Source: Pachyseris speciosa (taxonomy: Eukaryota; Cnidaria; Anthozoa; Scleractinia; Pachyseridae). From it: DNA of 64,000 nt. The notes below the pieces were generated by a model. It saw only the letters and a program-made list of their open reading frames with translations, had not been told where the DNA came from and ran no database searches. The stretch lies in assembly GCA_016490735.1 (NCBI GenBank), contig JAEMWC010000036.1, positions 458,501 through 522,500 of the forward strand, written 5' to 3'. Position numbers and translations under genes: made by a program. Shown here one piece after another: positions 22,427 to 32,568 of this stretch (position 1 is its first letter; the number at the start of each line of letters is the position of its first letter).

Positions 22427-23338
22427 TTGTGGGTTGTGTATGGTTTATATACAGAAAATGGAGCTACCGATTCTCACAGTTATTTGTTGTATTCATCTTC
22501 ACATCCATCTCATGTCAAAAACGCCATTCCCTATTCTCAATTTCTTAGACTTCGACGTCTATGTAGTGATGACTCTGATTTTTCCAACAAATCAGAGGAA
22601 ATCTGCCATTTTTTCGAGAAACGTGGCTATCCTGATTCTGTGGTTCAATCGGGCCATCACCGCGCTCAGCAGATTGATCAACAGTCAGCACTACAGACGT
22701 CACAAAAGGAAAAGAATGACAGAATTCCATTCACCCTCACATTTCACCCGCATAATAACCCAGTTAAAGCCATCATTCTTAATAACTTTAAGATACTGCA
22801 AAATGATCCAGAAACTGCTAGAATCTTTTCGGAACCACCGCTGATTTCATTCAAACGCGACAAAAATGTAGGTAACTTTCTAGTTAAAAGCGCTTTCAAA
22901 ACAACTGAACAACCTGGCACTTTTAAATGCGCGCGCTCGCGATGCAAAACTTGTCCTTTCATTCAAAACACTGACAAAATATCGGGCCCTAAGCGATCTG
23001 TTAAGATCACTTATCGTTTCACGTGTACCTCCGCAAATGTTATCTATTGCATAACCTGCACATTATGCAAAAAGTTATACATCGGCGAAACAGGAAGACG
23101 ACTAGGTGACCGATTCCGAGAACATCTTCGTGATGTTGAGAAAGATGACAAAGACGCATCCAAACCTGTCGCTCGGCATTTTAATCTCCCTAACCATTGT
23201 AAACAACACATGTCGATCTCCGGCCTTTCCCTACATCAAGGTACCACGGAAAGCCGTAAAAATCTCGAGCAAAAACTGATCTTTCAAATTACCACTCTTA
23301 ATCCCCACGGTATCAACGAGCGCTTTTCATTCAATTAA
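22427..23338 (+). CDS. GIY-YIG endonuclease, C-terminal part of a Penelope-like polyprotein
   Basis: An intact 303-codon frame without internal stops. Residues about 25-65 (HVKNAIPYSQFLRLRRLC) resemble the segment after the RT thumb of Penelope-like proteins. A Cys cluster (CARSRCKTC) lies near residues 168-176, and a CITCTLCKK segment leads into a GIY-YIG core, KLYIGETGRRLGDRFREHL, at about residues 217-235. A conserved E in NLEQKLI follows near residue 284. The catalytic Tyr, Arg and Glu thus look present. The reverse transcriptase domain is absent. The first 11 or so codons overlap the terminal repeat, so the true start could be a later Met or a spliced upstream exon. Such endonucleases nick DNA during retrotransposition. 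An intact ORF in a copy with matching inverted repeats suggests a fairly young insertion. Confidence 0.85.
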   Translation: MWVVYGLYTENGATDSHSYLLYSSSHPSHVKNAIPYSQFLRLRRLCSDDSDFSNKSEEICHFFEKRGYPDSVVQSGHHRAQQIDQQSALQTSQKEKNDRIPFTLTFHPHNNPVKAIILNNFKILQNDPETARIFSEPPLISFKRDKNVGNFLVKSAFKTTEQPGTFKCARSRCKTCPFIQNTDKISGPKRSVKITYRFTCTSANVIYCITCTLCKKLYIGETGRRLGDRFREHLRDVEKDDKDASKPVARHFNLPNHCKQHMSISGLSLHQGTTESRKNLEQKLIFQITTLNPHGINERFSFN

Positions 23339-23430
23339 TTTCTTCCTGTTTTTCACGTTGCCATGTTACCACCAATAGCGTAGCTCCATTTTCTGTATAT
23401 AAACCATACACAACCCACAATTCCTCGATT

Positions 23431-23466
23431 CGCTCCGACGAAGGGCTAACGCTCGAAACGTCAGCT
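23431..23466 (+). ncRNA. Hammerhead-like motif, right terminal repeat
   Basis: CCGACGA (one change from the CTGANGA core), stem II GGGC-TAAC-GCTC, then GAAAC-GTC. Stem III would be the minimal 2 bp seen in Penelope hammerheads, which are thought to work as dimers. The core substitution makes activity uncertain. Confidence 0.45.
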
Positions 23467-23654
23467 AATCGAATCCCTGTACTGTGGTCAATTTACATTA
23501 TCAACTCCGTTGATAAACCAAATTTTCGATTATCTTATGGGCTTCTTTTCCCAGCTGTTAGTAATAAAGACCAATGTGGAATTTTCCAGTTAAGAGCTGT
23601 TCTTTGGTCTACCGTCACAAATATTACAAATCATCCATTAGTACATTTTTCATA

Positions 23655-25150
23655 GCTAGTGCAATCGCTTTGGTTGGTGTAGTTGCTATAGTTAGCGTAG
23701 TTGCTGTGGTTGTTGTAGATGCTGTGTAATTTATGCAGTTGCAGTGGTTAAAGTTTTGGCGCAATTACTGTAGTTCCCGTGGCTCTCGTAGCTGCTTTAA
23801 ATGATATAGTTTTCATTTGCAGTCTCTGTAGTTACTGTTAGTTGGTGTAGATGGCGAAGTCACTGAAGCTGGTACAGTTAGTGAAGTTGGTGTATTTGAT
23901 CGGTGTAGTGCTGCAGTTTGTATAGTTGTTATGGTTGCTGCAGTTGATGTTTTTGTCTAATTCCTCTCTCAGATTTGGTGTAGTTGCTGTAGTGTGCGTA
24001 GTTGCTGTAGTCGTGGTGTTAGTGTAGTTGGTGTAGCTGTTGCAGTTGTTGTAATTGGTGTAGTTGATGTATGTGCTGTAGTTACTGCAGTTGCTTCACT
24101 TGTGTAGTTCTTGTTGTGTATTTATCGCTGCAGTAGTTTGTAGTCGGTGTAGCTGTTGTAGCTTGTGTTCTTCCTGTAGTTTGTGTAGTTGCACGAGTCG
24201 GTTTGGTTGGTGTAGTTGGTACAAACGGTGTAGTTGCTGTGTTAGTGTCGTTGCCGCAGCTGGTTTGGTTGCTGTAGCTGGTACAGTTGGTGTATTTGGT
24301 TTGGTTGATGCATTGGGTGCAGTTTGTAATGATGCTGTAGTTGGTTTGGTTGGTGAAGTTGGTTTAGACGCTGTAATTGCTGTAGTTGGCACAGTTGGTG
24401 TACTTGGTTTTCTTGATGCAGTTGGTGTAGATACTGTAGTTGCTGTGGTTGTTGTAGTCTGTGTAGTTGCTGTAATTGGTGTGGTTCGTGCGGCTGGTAA
24501 AGTTGTTTTAGACGCTGTAATTGCTGTAGTTGGCACAGTTGGTGTACCTGGTTTCCTTGATGCAGTTGGTGTAGCTACTGTAGCTGGTGTGGTTTCTGCA
24601 GTCTGTGTAGTTGCTGTAATTGGCGTGATTCGTGCAGTTGGGGAAGTTGTTTTAGATGGTGCAGTTGCTGTAGTTGGTGTATTGCTTTTGTGTATGTACC
24701 AGCCGTAGTGGTTATTATTGATCTCCATGGTGTTGATGTTGTAGTTGGTGTAGTCCCTGCAGTTGCTTTAGTTGGCCGTGTAGTCCAGTTGGCGTAGCTG
24801 ATGTGGTTGGAGTAGCTGGTGTAGTCATGTGCTGCAGTTGCCGTAGTTCCTGTAGTCCTCTAATCTGACATTGGTGGTGTAGATGATTTAGCTGGTGAAG
24901 TTGGTGTACCTGTAGCGGTAGCAGGGGGGGGGGGGGGTGTTTTCCCTTTAGTAGTTGTAGTTGGCGGTGTCGTTTGTGTAATTGGTTTAGTTGGTTTGGT
25001 TGGTGTAGTTGCTGTAGTTTATATAGTTGCTGATTGAAGTAGTTCTTGTAGTTTGTGTTGTAGTTGGAGTAGTTGGTGTAATTGTTAGTCAGTGTAGTTG
25101 GTGTTGTCCTTGTAGTTGTTTTAGCTGGTCGTGTAGTTGGTGTGGTATTT
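23655..25150. repeat. Val-coding minisatellite, array 2, with 144-bp higher-order repeat
   Basis: Degenerate GTTGCTGTA/GTTGGTGTA units as in array 1. From 24367 the period becomes 144 bp: GACGCTGTAATTGCTGTAGT begins at 24367 and 24511, and a third unit starts at 24655 with GATGGTGCAGTTGCTG. Because 144 is a multiple of three, frames stay open on both strands (24091-24708 on + and 24728-24096 on -). I do not call these genes. A poly-G run is at 24924-24937. Confidence 0.8.
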
Positions 25151-25342
25151 AGTATAAAACAGTTGTGAAAAAAGAATTCCCAGCACCTTGCACACGTTCA
25201 GTTTTGGCAACGTAATCATCGTGCTTGCAAGCGAATAAGGTATTATCCGGTCAGGAGCCCCAATTTTAAAACGGATATTTCAGTTGATGACCAGGAGCAC
25301 TCTTTGTTTATTTACCACAGTCGAACACTATTTTTCTATTAA

Positions 25343-26376
25343 GGTTACCGTGTACCTTCAGGGGTGTCTCTAATCTAAGTGTTGTAGCGGCTCCCGATTA
25401 CATCCCAGATACCATAAACCGTATATCAAATAAAACCTATTTGAACTAGCTATTTGAATATTTCATTAATTTTGTGAGAAAGTGAATTACTGAACGCTCC
25501 GTCGAGTTTAAACTCGAAGGTGTAAATTAACGTTTGAAAGCTACAACTAAATGTGATTTTTGTATTTAGGGAAATTGATATTTTTCTCGAAGTCTGGAAA
25601 CCAGACGCTAAAAAAACGTGTTGGGGTTTTCCTTCATTCGACTGCGTTCAAAAGTTACAGAGCATTTTCAAATTCGCTAGAAAAAGAGACGGAGCGGGCG
25701 CACGGAAATGGCTCTCAGCGAAAAACGGTTTTGAATTATCTAATTCCCCAACACGTTTTTGTTGAAGATAAGTTAATCTAGCGGCTGTCCAAATTTGACC
25801 GCAATCGAACAAATCGCCCTTGAGTTGTAACTCTTGAAAGTTTCCTCTTCAAGACAAAAATAAACTTTGAGAAAACAGCGCTTAAAAAAAATCTTCACTA
25901 CACAAACAAACACCGCCTGCAAACACCTCTATCGACGATCGGCCAATCAATTTACGCTAACTTTTCTTCCGGTCACCTACTGTGGAAATTTTGCGCGTAA
26001 TTTTATCTGCACGCAAACTCTCATGCTACAAACAGTTCACTGGTTTATCATTTTATTACATATCCTCCGGCTTTGACTAAGTTTACCTGACCCATCGTCA
26101 TAGCCGAAAAACTAAAAGCGCACAACCTTCATGAAGCAAAGCAACTTTTTCACGTGCAATATTTCCCGCGAAAATCGCTCCGGTTGGCTGCATTGGCATT
26201 AACATATTGTCCATGTTTACATCCGGTGCATATAGATTTTTCCCAATCTCTCGGTGACTATTCACTCGTTTTGAATTGTGTTTTTTTTTTTTGCTTGAAA
26301 GATCACAGTAAAAAGTTCATTTTTATGGAGAAAAATAAAAATCGAAAATTTTATACCCTGAACGTACACGGTAACC
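25343..26376. mobile_element. 1034-bp TTAA-flanked TIR element
   Basis: The ends GGTTACCGTGTAC and GTACACGGTAACC are inverse, with TTAA at 25339-25342 and 26377-26380. The paralogous spacers read CTATTAATATGAATC at 41114-41126 and CTCTTAATATGAATC near 46258: a single TTAA, the empty site. A TTAA duplication points to piggyBac-type transposition. No transposase is recognisable inside. An internal inverse pair AAAAACGTGTTGGGG / CCCCAACACGTTTTT (about 25613 and 25745) may be a nested element. Confidence 0.85.
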
Positions 26377-26824
26377 TTAATATGATTCTAGACACGGACA
26401 CACCACTTAATGGTTTTATAATTCGGTTCAGGTAGAGGTCAGAGTTACAGTTGAATTTCATCGACGTCAGAAGACTTAGGGAGGATTCATAATTTATGTA
26501 GTGAGGGGTTATGATGATTTTGTGGCAGTGGGGGTGGGGGGCCGGGGGTGCTACGATCTTCGAGCAGTAGGTTCTGGGGGAAGGGGGCGTTTTGGAAAAT
26601 TTTTGCCAAAAGTTTGGTATAAAAACAAATCACTTGATGGATCTGTACAAAGCAATTCTTCACGCTATTGTGTGTATTTTTTGGCAACTCATTTTAATAA
26701 ATGTAGCGAAGATATTTGTTTACAAACATTGTTTTTGTTTTTTAAATGTTCAAAACGTTAAACAATAGCTGTCTGGTTGGCATATTAATAACAATAGGTG
26801 ACGTCACTGACATCTTTGCTATTA

Positions 26825-27456
26825 GTCGTTCCACGCTCTAAGCTAAAATCTTACGGCAATCGCGCTTTTTCTGTTGCTGCACCAGGATTATGGAATGATA
26901 TTCCGGACAGCATAAAATGTAGCGAAGACCTTTTTTTACCACAATTGCTAGTCATTTCACAATCTGATTGGCTAATCTCCCGTTGTCGTTAAGAGTCTAG
27001 ACAATGCTGCTCGCGTCAACGTGTCGCGCAATGCCTTTTTCAGCTCCCGCTTTGAAATTAACATTTTATTTGACGCTGATATTGTGCTAAAAAACAAATC
27101 GAATGTGGTTTAGCTTTGTCTATACTCTTATCGACAACTATATTCGTCATCACAGTGTCAAAATTTGTTGTGGACTCACTCTGCTGCGCCTCGTGAGTCC
27201 ACAACATTTTGACCACTGTGATGACGAATATCGTTGTCGATAAGAGTATAGACAACGCTAAACCACATTCCATTTTTTAAATAGACAACGCTAAACCACA
27301 TTCGATTTGTTAATTTTCTTTTAAGCGTAATCTGAAAACTTATCTTTTTAAGCGTTATTTTAATGAGTAGTTGTCTAATCGTTATCCAGTTTTAACTTTT
27401 TAACATTAATTGTAAAGCGCCCTAGAGCTTTTGGGAAGGGCGCTATAAAAATTGTA

Positions 27457-27491
<35 letters not shown>

Positions 27492-27543
27492 GTTATTGTT
27501 GTTATAATTATTATAATTATTATTATTATCTACTACTACTACT
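26825..27543 (+). pseudogene. LINE 3' end (SYGNRAFSVAAPGLWNDIP) with TTA tail, interrupted
   Basis: The C-terminal LINE ORF tail runs from about 26825 (VPRSKLKSYGNRAFSVAAPGLWNDIP...) and is broken near 26934 by about 375 bp of foreign DNA. It resumes at about 27315 with a segment matching the LKTYLFKRYF ending at 41806. The 3' UTR GGGCGCTATAAAAATTGTAT and a (TTA)n tail at 27460-27543 follow. Confidence 0.85.
27093..27311. mobile_element. Fold-back element inserted in the LINE tail
   Basis: Arms of about 80 bp (27099-27180 and 27191-27270; GAATGTGGTTTAG... and its inverse) are separated by about 10 bp. A third partial arm end ACGCTAAACCACATTC lies at 27288-27303. It is absent from the paralogous LINE at 41661-41806. 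Confidence 0.8.
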
Positions 27544-27589
27544 TGGTAATCTAATAATCTAACCTTTTTTGAATGGATTCTTTTATCAG

Positions 27590-27668
27590 GTCCTCAGATA
27601 CTCCTTTTCCTTTAAAGCTATTCCTCTTGAAGAACAATGGACAAGACCAGTTATTTCCTTTCGCTCAG
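27590..27668 (+). pseudogene. Exon A of the repeated gene family, unit 2
   Basis: The best-delimited copy: acceptor TTCTTTTATCAG before 27590 and donor GTATGT at 27669. One frame is open across the exon (SSDTPFPLKLFLLKN...QLFPFAQ). The other candidate starts at ACAATGGAC (M-D-K-T-S-Y-F-L-S-L) and has the phase needed for exon B. Which is real cannot be decided by eye; the first also faintly resembles a SAM-type helix but would run into a stop in exon B. Confidence 0.4.
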
Positions 27669-28212
27669 GTATGTATTGAGTTAAATCTGTAGATAGCCTT
27701 TAAATTAAATCCGAATTAGTTGAGAGGATTCTTCAGTACTGTTTACAAACAGTCTCAGTAAGCAAGTTGCTAAGCTGACAGAGAACGATCGACAAAGAGC
27801 ACTTAGGTAAATCTGCAAATGGGTTCTTGAAAACTGTATTACAGTACATTGAGTTCATTTGCTACAAAGGTACATCTCTGGGTAGGTTCAACTGATTCGA
27901 GTTTTGATTTTAACACCTTTTCCTGAAAAAATTATGAATTGATGTATCCCTGTCATACTATTATTAGGTTTAAATTCAACACGATAAGAACTTTGGGAAA
28001 CCGTTTAACACAGTAGTTGTGAAGAAATTCACGGCAAAAAGATCGTCTCGAGCTCATTTGCGACTAGAGAAGGAAACGTTACTAAGGCATTTGGCGTTAG
28101 GTTTACCTTAAATAAAAACAATAGCAACCAAATGGGAATGAGCCAAAAGTTGGGTTGTAATATAGGGAAACACGAATCAATTAAAAATGTCTTGTCTAAG
28201 CTAAATTTTCTT

Positions 28213-28276
28213 ATCGATAAATACGAGATAGACATTCTATGGAAGTTTTCAACACGCTTATCAAACTTTATCACAT
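28213..28276 (+). pseudogene. Exon B-like segment, unit 2
   Basis: Reads D-K-Y-E-I-D-I-L-W-K-F-S and continues about ten residues to a stop. The acceptor AG seen in unit 1 is lost (CTTATCGATAAA). A similar block recurs at about 28500-28690, so the region was itself duplicated. Confidence 0.3.
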
Positions 28277-28887
28277 CATAGTGAGTTCATTCAGTTTTTA
28301 ACAACAGTACGCCTCAAGATAGTTTCAACTGTTTTAGGGTTTGATTTTCACACCTGTTTTAGAGACTGATGTGTTTATGCCAAGCATTTCAACATGATGA
28401 TAACTTTAGGAAACTGTTTAATAGTAGAAAACTCCCGGCCAAAATATCGTCGTAGTTACGACTAAAGAAGAATTCACGAGCCGTACAACATTACAACATC
28501 GGTAAACACGCGAAATAGAGATTTTAAGGACTTGAGCATTTTTGAAAAACAAAAGCAGCCGAATGGGATAAAAAATGGAGTCAATAGTTGGGTTGTAATA
28601 AAAGGAAACAGGAATAAATTGAATTATGTCTTGTCGGTCAAAGGTAAATTTATTTGTAGTGGAAAGGAAAGTTTCTATAAAGGTTTTTTTTTTTCATTTC
28701 ACATTAAAACAAAAGCCTTGTCCTGGACAGTTTTTTCGCTAAAAGTTCGGGAAAATCTTATGATACGGCAAATTTAATATCTTAAGAGACGAGCTGCACA
28801 CATTGTCATTATGAAAACTAGCATAGAAAGTATAAAGGATTTTTTTTATTATTATATGGACAGAGGTCTTTTCGCATGGGGCCGAAT

Positions 28888-28966
28888 AAAATTAAGGATT
28901 AATATCAAGCGTGCTTTCAGAAGTTGCTGAAATTGCCTGATTGATATTTATCCTTAATTCTACGAG
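28888..28966. repeat. Inverted repeat TTAAGGATTAATATCA / TGATATTTATCCTTAA
   Basis: A short TIR-like pair about 25 bp long with a loop of about 30 bp. It is present in both unit 2 and unit 5 (43241-43317), so it predates their duplication. Confidence 0.6.
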
Positions 28967-29339
28967 GGCCCATTGCGATTACGTGTTAACAACATAAGGG
29001 CAAAATTTTCTCAACACTGTTGAGGCACGTCGAAAAACAGTCTGCCAAGCGTATTAAAAACACTCGTTCGCTCGCAAGCAAAACAAACAAACAATTGAAC
29101 TATCTCTTTGCGTCCAAAAGGAGTATAGATGATTGTTATTTACATCCAGTCGAGAAAAAAATACGAATTTCATTTCTGGACAAAATTAACAACGATCAAG
29201 CCAAGAATTAAGCTTTAATTTACTTATTTCACCTGTGCTGCAGAGGTTTCTACCACTTGAAAATAAGTATCCACTTAAAAACACGCATAAGTAAAAATAG
29301 AAAACAGTTTGTCCAAAGAAACAACTTTTTCCACCAATT

Positions 29340-29543
29340 TTAAGCTACTCGTTCCTCCCATAATAGTAAACTGTTCTGTGACTTGTTTTGGTGGGCTGCA
29401 AGATGAGGTGGTAAACTGAAAGCCCTTGACGCATTGAATCGTTTAGTTTTTTGACCACACAATCCCGCTACGCCGGGAGCCATGCAAGTCGATCCAAGTT
29501 TTATGCTTTTTGCAAGGAAAACTTTTGCTCTTCCGTTTATCAT
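29340..29543 (-). other. Conserved open frame on minus strand, unit 2 copy
   Basis: Encodes a segment with LGSTCMAPGVAGLCG, then HLAAHQNKSQNSL and LWEERVA. The paralogue at 43877-43695 is open over the same stretch with conservative changes. It could be an exon or just a slowly diverging duplicated block. No known family recognised. Confidence 0.25.
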
Positions 29544-29823
29544 TCGAAAATTCGCCTTTCGGAGTCGGTATCTTTTAAAGTTAACTATTGATCTTCAGGC
29601 CTTTTTTAGCGAATGCGGTGAGAATTAGAAGACAAACTTCGAAGAAGAGCGAAGAAGTTGAAGTTGTTCTACTTAAAAGTGAAGAAACAAACTGAATGTG
29701 AAAGCGGGGCGTTCAGCCAATCAAGAGCGTGTAATTTTGCCCTCTTCAGAAGCAAAATTAAGAAAAAAAATATTTCCCTTCATCGACCTATCAGCATTCG
29801 GTAGTTTTGCGCTTCATGTTATT

Positions 29824-29886
29824 ATGGTCAAAATAGACAAGGTTTCCAGCGAGGGAGAAGAAGCAGTTCAGTAAACGTTTCAAGCA
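29824..29886 (+). pseudogene. Exon D of the repeated gene family, unit 2
   Basis: MVKIDKVSSEGEEAVQ then TAA; the possible donor GTAGGT is kept at 29887. Exon C and E homologues do not follow. Instead there is a TTAA-type element and then exon A of unit 3. Confidence 0.35.
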
Positions 29887-30254
29887 GTAGGTGGCGATGA
29901 AAACGCGTATACAGCATCTCTGAATGTTTCGAGTGCTTATCTTACCTTTAGGTGAAAAATTACCCACAATTTTTGTAAGTGGCATAGTATTGTTTAACCA
30001 TATAACCTTTACACGTCTTTTTACTATAGCTAACAATATATCATTAAAAAAAATCAAACAAAATGTGATGGTTTTTTTTACACTGCATTGCGCATGGCTG
30101 AACCGTGCTGAGAGCCAGCTAATCCCGTACCTCGTGTCTTCGTTCCTTACTACACAAGCTAGACGAAACGAGCGACTAGTGAGAGATCCATTTGGTTTGC
30201 GATTTTCATTGGTAGTTTCAAAAATACAAAAAAAAAAAAAAGTAATACAGAATC

Positions 30255-30287
30255 AACCTCGTTCCCAGGACCTCTGGGAACGAGGTT
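30255..30287. repeat. Short palindrome AACCTCGTTCCCAG/CTGGGAACGAGGTT
   Basis: A 14-bp inverse pair around 5 bases, marking the left boundary of the truncated TTAA-type element in unit 2. Confidence 0.7.
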
Positions 30288-30289
30288 GC

Positions 30290-31057
30290 CCTTTTCGCCT
30301 TCATGTTTTTTAAGGAAATCATCGTCGAAAAACCAAAATTCAACCATCATAACGAAATTCAGTCCTTTTTCTAGCTTAGAAATGACTTTTTTTGTTCATA
30401 TTCTTCTCCCGAGCGTAGATACAGCCTTTTGTTCCAGTGCATTCGGGCCTTCCCGACATTTTCAACATCTTGAGCCCATTGCATGCTGGGAACCAACGAG
30501 AATTTTTGACAGCACCCATTCCTTCTCCCAATTCTTTCACATATAAACTAAGTCTACAGCCACTCCGACCTACTGCCAAAAATTCCTGCTTGTGGTCATC
30601 TTCATTACTCAGAAATTCCAAAGTATGTGGCGGTAGGTCGAGAAATTCATCAATAGTCGAGTCCCAAAGGTACTAAGTGTTCGACCGGCCAAATTCCCAG
30701 TTCGTCGAGTAACAAGCCAAATTCAACAACAAAGTACATCACTTTGCTCGATTCTTTGAGAAAGTGGACTCTTAGCTACCGTCACGCTTAATGATGCTCA
30801 TCAGGCAGCCGCTAAAGATGAAAAATGTCTATAAACTTAGCAAAAAAACCCAAGCAAACCGAACTTCGGCCATTGTGGTTGCTTCACGGATAAAAATAGC
30901 TACGTAAAAATGACGTTTTCAGAAACCTTGAGCCTCCAGTACCTTAGGACAGCACCACTTTTCTCTGGTAGTTCAAATAAAGAGTCACGAATTGTTATTC
31001 ATCGTTTATAGGTGGAAAATCACTCCGAAAATGTAAAAAACCCTAGGAGTCAATGGG
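30290..31057 (-). mobile_element. TTAA-type element, 5' or 3' truncated copy
   Basis: Collinear with 34552-35213. The right end CAATGGG abuts TTAA (31058-31061). On the minus strand an open frame (about 30664-30376) reads DSTIDEFLDLPPHTLEF, then EDDHKQEFLAVGRSGCR. The paralogue at 34.8 kb keeps the same residues with silent and conservative changes, so this is a coding remnant. The QEFLAVGRSGCR stretch superficially resembles the F-x-A-x-G-R-T-G-R-R pseudosubstrate of PKA inhibitors. Confidence 0.6.
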
Positions 31058-31163
31058 TTAATGTACCATGAATAGGCCAGACGGTTTGCGAAATTAACAT
31101 TTTGGATTGAAAGTTGCCTATTGTGAATAGGCAATAAAAAAGGAAATTATTGCCTATTGTTTT

Positions 31164-31260
31164 CAGGGGCACCCAAGAGCCAAATTAACCAAAAGCTGTA
31201 GAAAGGCATTTTTAAGTACCTTACGGTTTTCGGCGTTATATCAGGCAATTCAAGAGTGTC
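31164..31260. mobile_element. Partial TIR element CAGGGGCACCCAA
   Basis: Begins CAGGGGCACCCAAGAG. It also contains the inverse of the CTACAGCTTTTGGTT sequence found near the right end of the full-length copies, so it is an inverted end fragment. Confidence 0.5.
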
Positions 31261-31813
31261 TATAATGTTACTTGAAAATGGATATCCAAACAAATCTTTT
31301 TCAAACTTTATTAAGGTGGTTGACGACACTGGTTTCCAAGACTATCCATATACGGGTCCTAAGCATTGTTTCAATTTCTCTTGAAATTTACAATCGTAAC
31401 GAGAGGAAAAACAATGCTTTTGCAAAATGTTTTGGGGACAAACAAAGTGTATTATGGGAGATGTGGAAGTGGCGAAAAGTAATTTTCTTGACATAATAGG
31501 TTAACACAGCAACACTATAACTTTATACACTATAGCTTTGAAGGCCAATTTTCTGCGACGAGAAAATTACATATTCAACATATCGTAACAATATTATATT
31601 TATACTGATTACTAACAGTGATATACTCCTTTAGTTTATGGTGCTAATGAGGCAAAATGTAAACAATAATGTCAGTTAAGATACGAGAGCATTTCTAAGA
31701 AAGGGGGTCAACCAAGGAAAACCACGCAGTGCTGCATTCTCACGCATCCTGCCGAGAATGCGTCGGCCTTTTCAATATACTTTGGTAATATCTAAATCTG
31801 TTCTTTTATCAAG
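31261..31813. other. No gene seen
   Basis: Unique sequence between the truncated element and exon A of unit 3. Confidence 0.4.
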
Positions 31814-31896
31814 TCCTCAGATACTCCTTTAGATTTAGAGCTATTTCTCTTGAAGAAGCTAAGAATCGACTGGACCAGTTATCTCCGTTCTCTCAG
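31814..31896 (+). pseudogene. Exon A of the repeated gene family, unit 3
   Basis: Acceptor TTTTATCAAG, donor GTATGTGCC. It has about 5 extra bases relative to unit 2, shifting the SSDTP frame. The other frame has ATC in place of the start ATG (I-D-W-T-S-Y-L-R-S-L). Confidence 0.4.
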
Positions 31897-32568
31897 GTAT
31901 GTGCCGAGTTAAATATTTTCAATATCCTTCAAATTCAACAACCGAATTAGTAAAGAGAATTCCTCAGAAATATTTAGAAACAGAAAACTGTAAAACTCTC
32001 AGTAAAAGACTTCAATTTTCTAGAAAGCCTTAACGTCTAATGTCAATTTCACGTTTATGCCAATTATTTAACTTCTCCGTTTCCAAGTTTTACTGTAGAC
32101 AACTTTTCTTTATACTTGTTTTCTGGACATTGAACTACATAATAACAGTCCTGTCTCAGAGAGAAACTTGCATAGCTGACAGAGATCGATCGACAAAAAG
32201 CACTTAGCTAAATCTCCAATATATGGATTCAAACTGAATTACAACATAGAGAGTTCATTTTTAACAACAGTGCAACCATGGATAGATCGATTGATCAAAG
32301 TTTTTTCAAGTTTTTTTGGAACACCTGCTTTGAACTATCTTTCAGTCACTCTGGATGATAAGTATATACAATAACAGTCCTGTAAGAAACTTGCTAAGCT
32401 AATTGCGATCGATCGACAAAGGGTAGTTAGGTAGATCTGAAAATGAAATGAACCTTTACTACAACATAGTGAGTTCAATTTTAACAAAAATGCAACCTTA
32501 CGATGGATAGTCACGCTCAACTCATGAAATTTTTTTCAAGTTTTTTGAAACACCTGCTTTGCACTATA

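Larger units (their letters stand above)
22259..23529 (+). mobile_element. RT-less Penelope-like insertion with inverted terminal repeats and 9-bp TSD
   Basis: A 1271-bp insertion is flanked by TTATCTTAT (22250-22258 and 23530-23538). The other spacers at about 1000, 37305, 39763 and 44968 read TTTATC(T)TA uninterrupted, or close to it, giving several empty sites. After a 60-bp leader, 149-bp inverted repeats (22319-22467 and 23380-23528) enclose one ORF. Each inverted repeat carries a hammerhead-like motif. No reverse transcriptase region is present, so the copy must have been mobilised in trans or is a 5'-truncated copy joined to an inverted terminal repeat. Confidence 0.9.

Noticed and set aside
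24091..24728. Long ORFs of 205 (+) and 210 (-) codons
   Set aside because: They fully overlap in antisense and consist of minisatellite units; openness follows from unit lengths in multiples of three.
27590..27668. SAM domain helix in exon A (LELFLLKNGLDQLSPF-like frame)
   Set aside because: Resemblance is weak, and the frame hits a stop at the exon B junction; kept only as an alternative reading.
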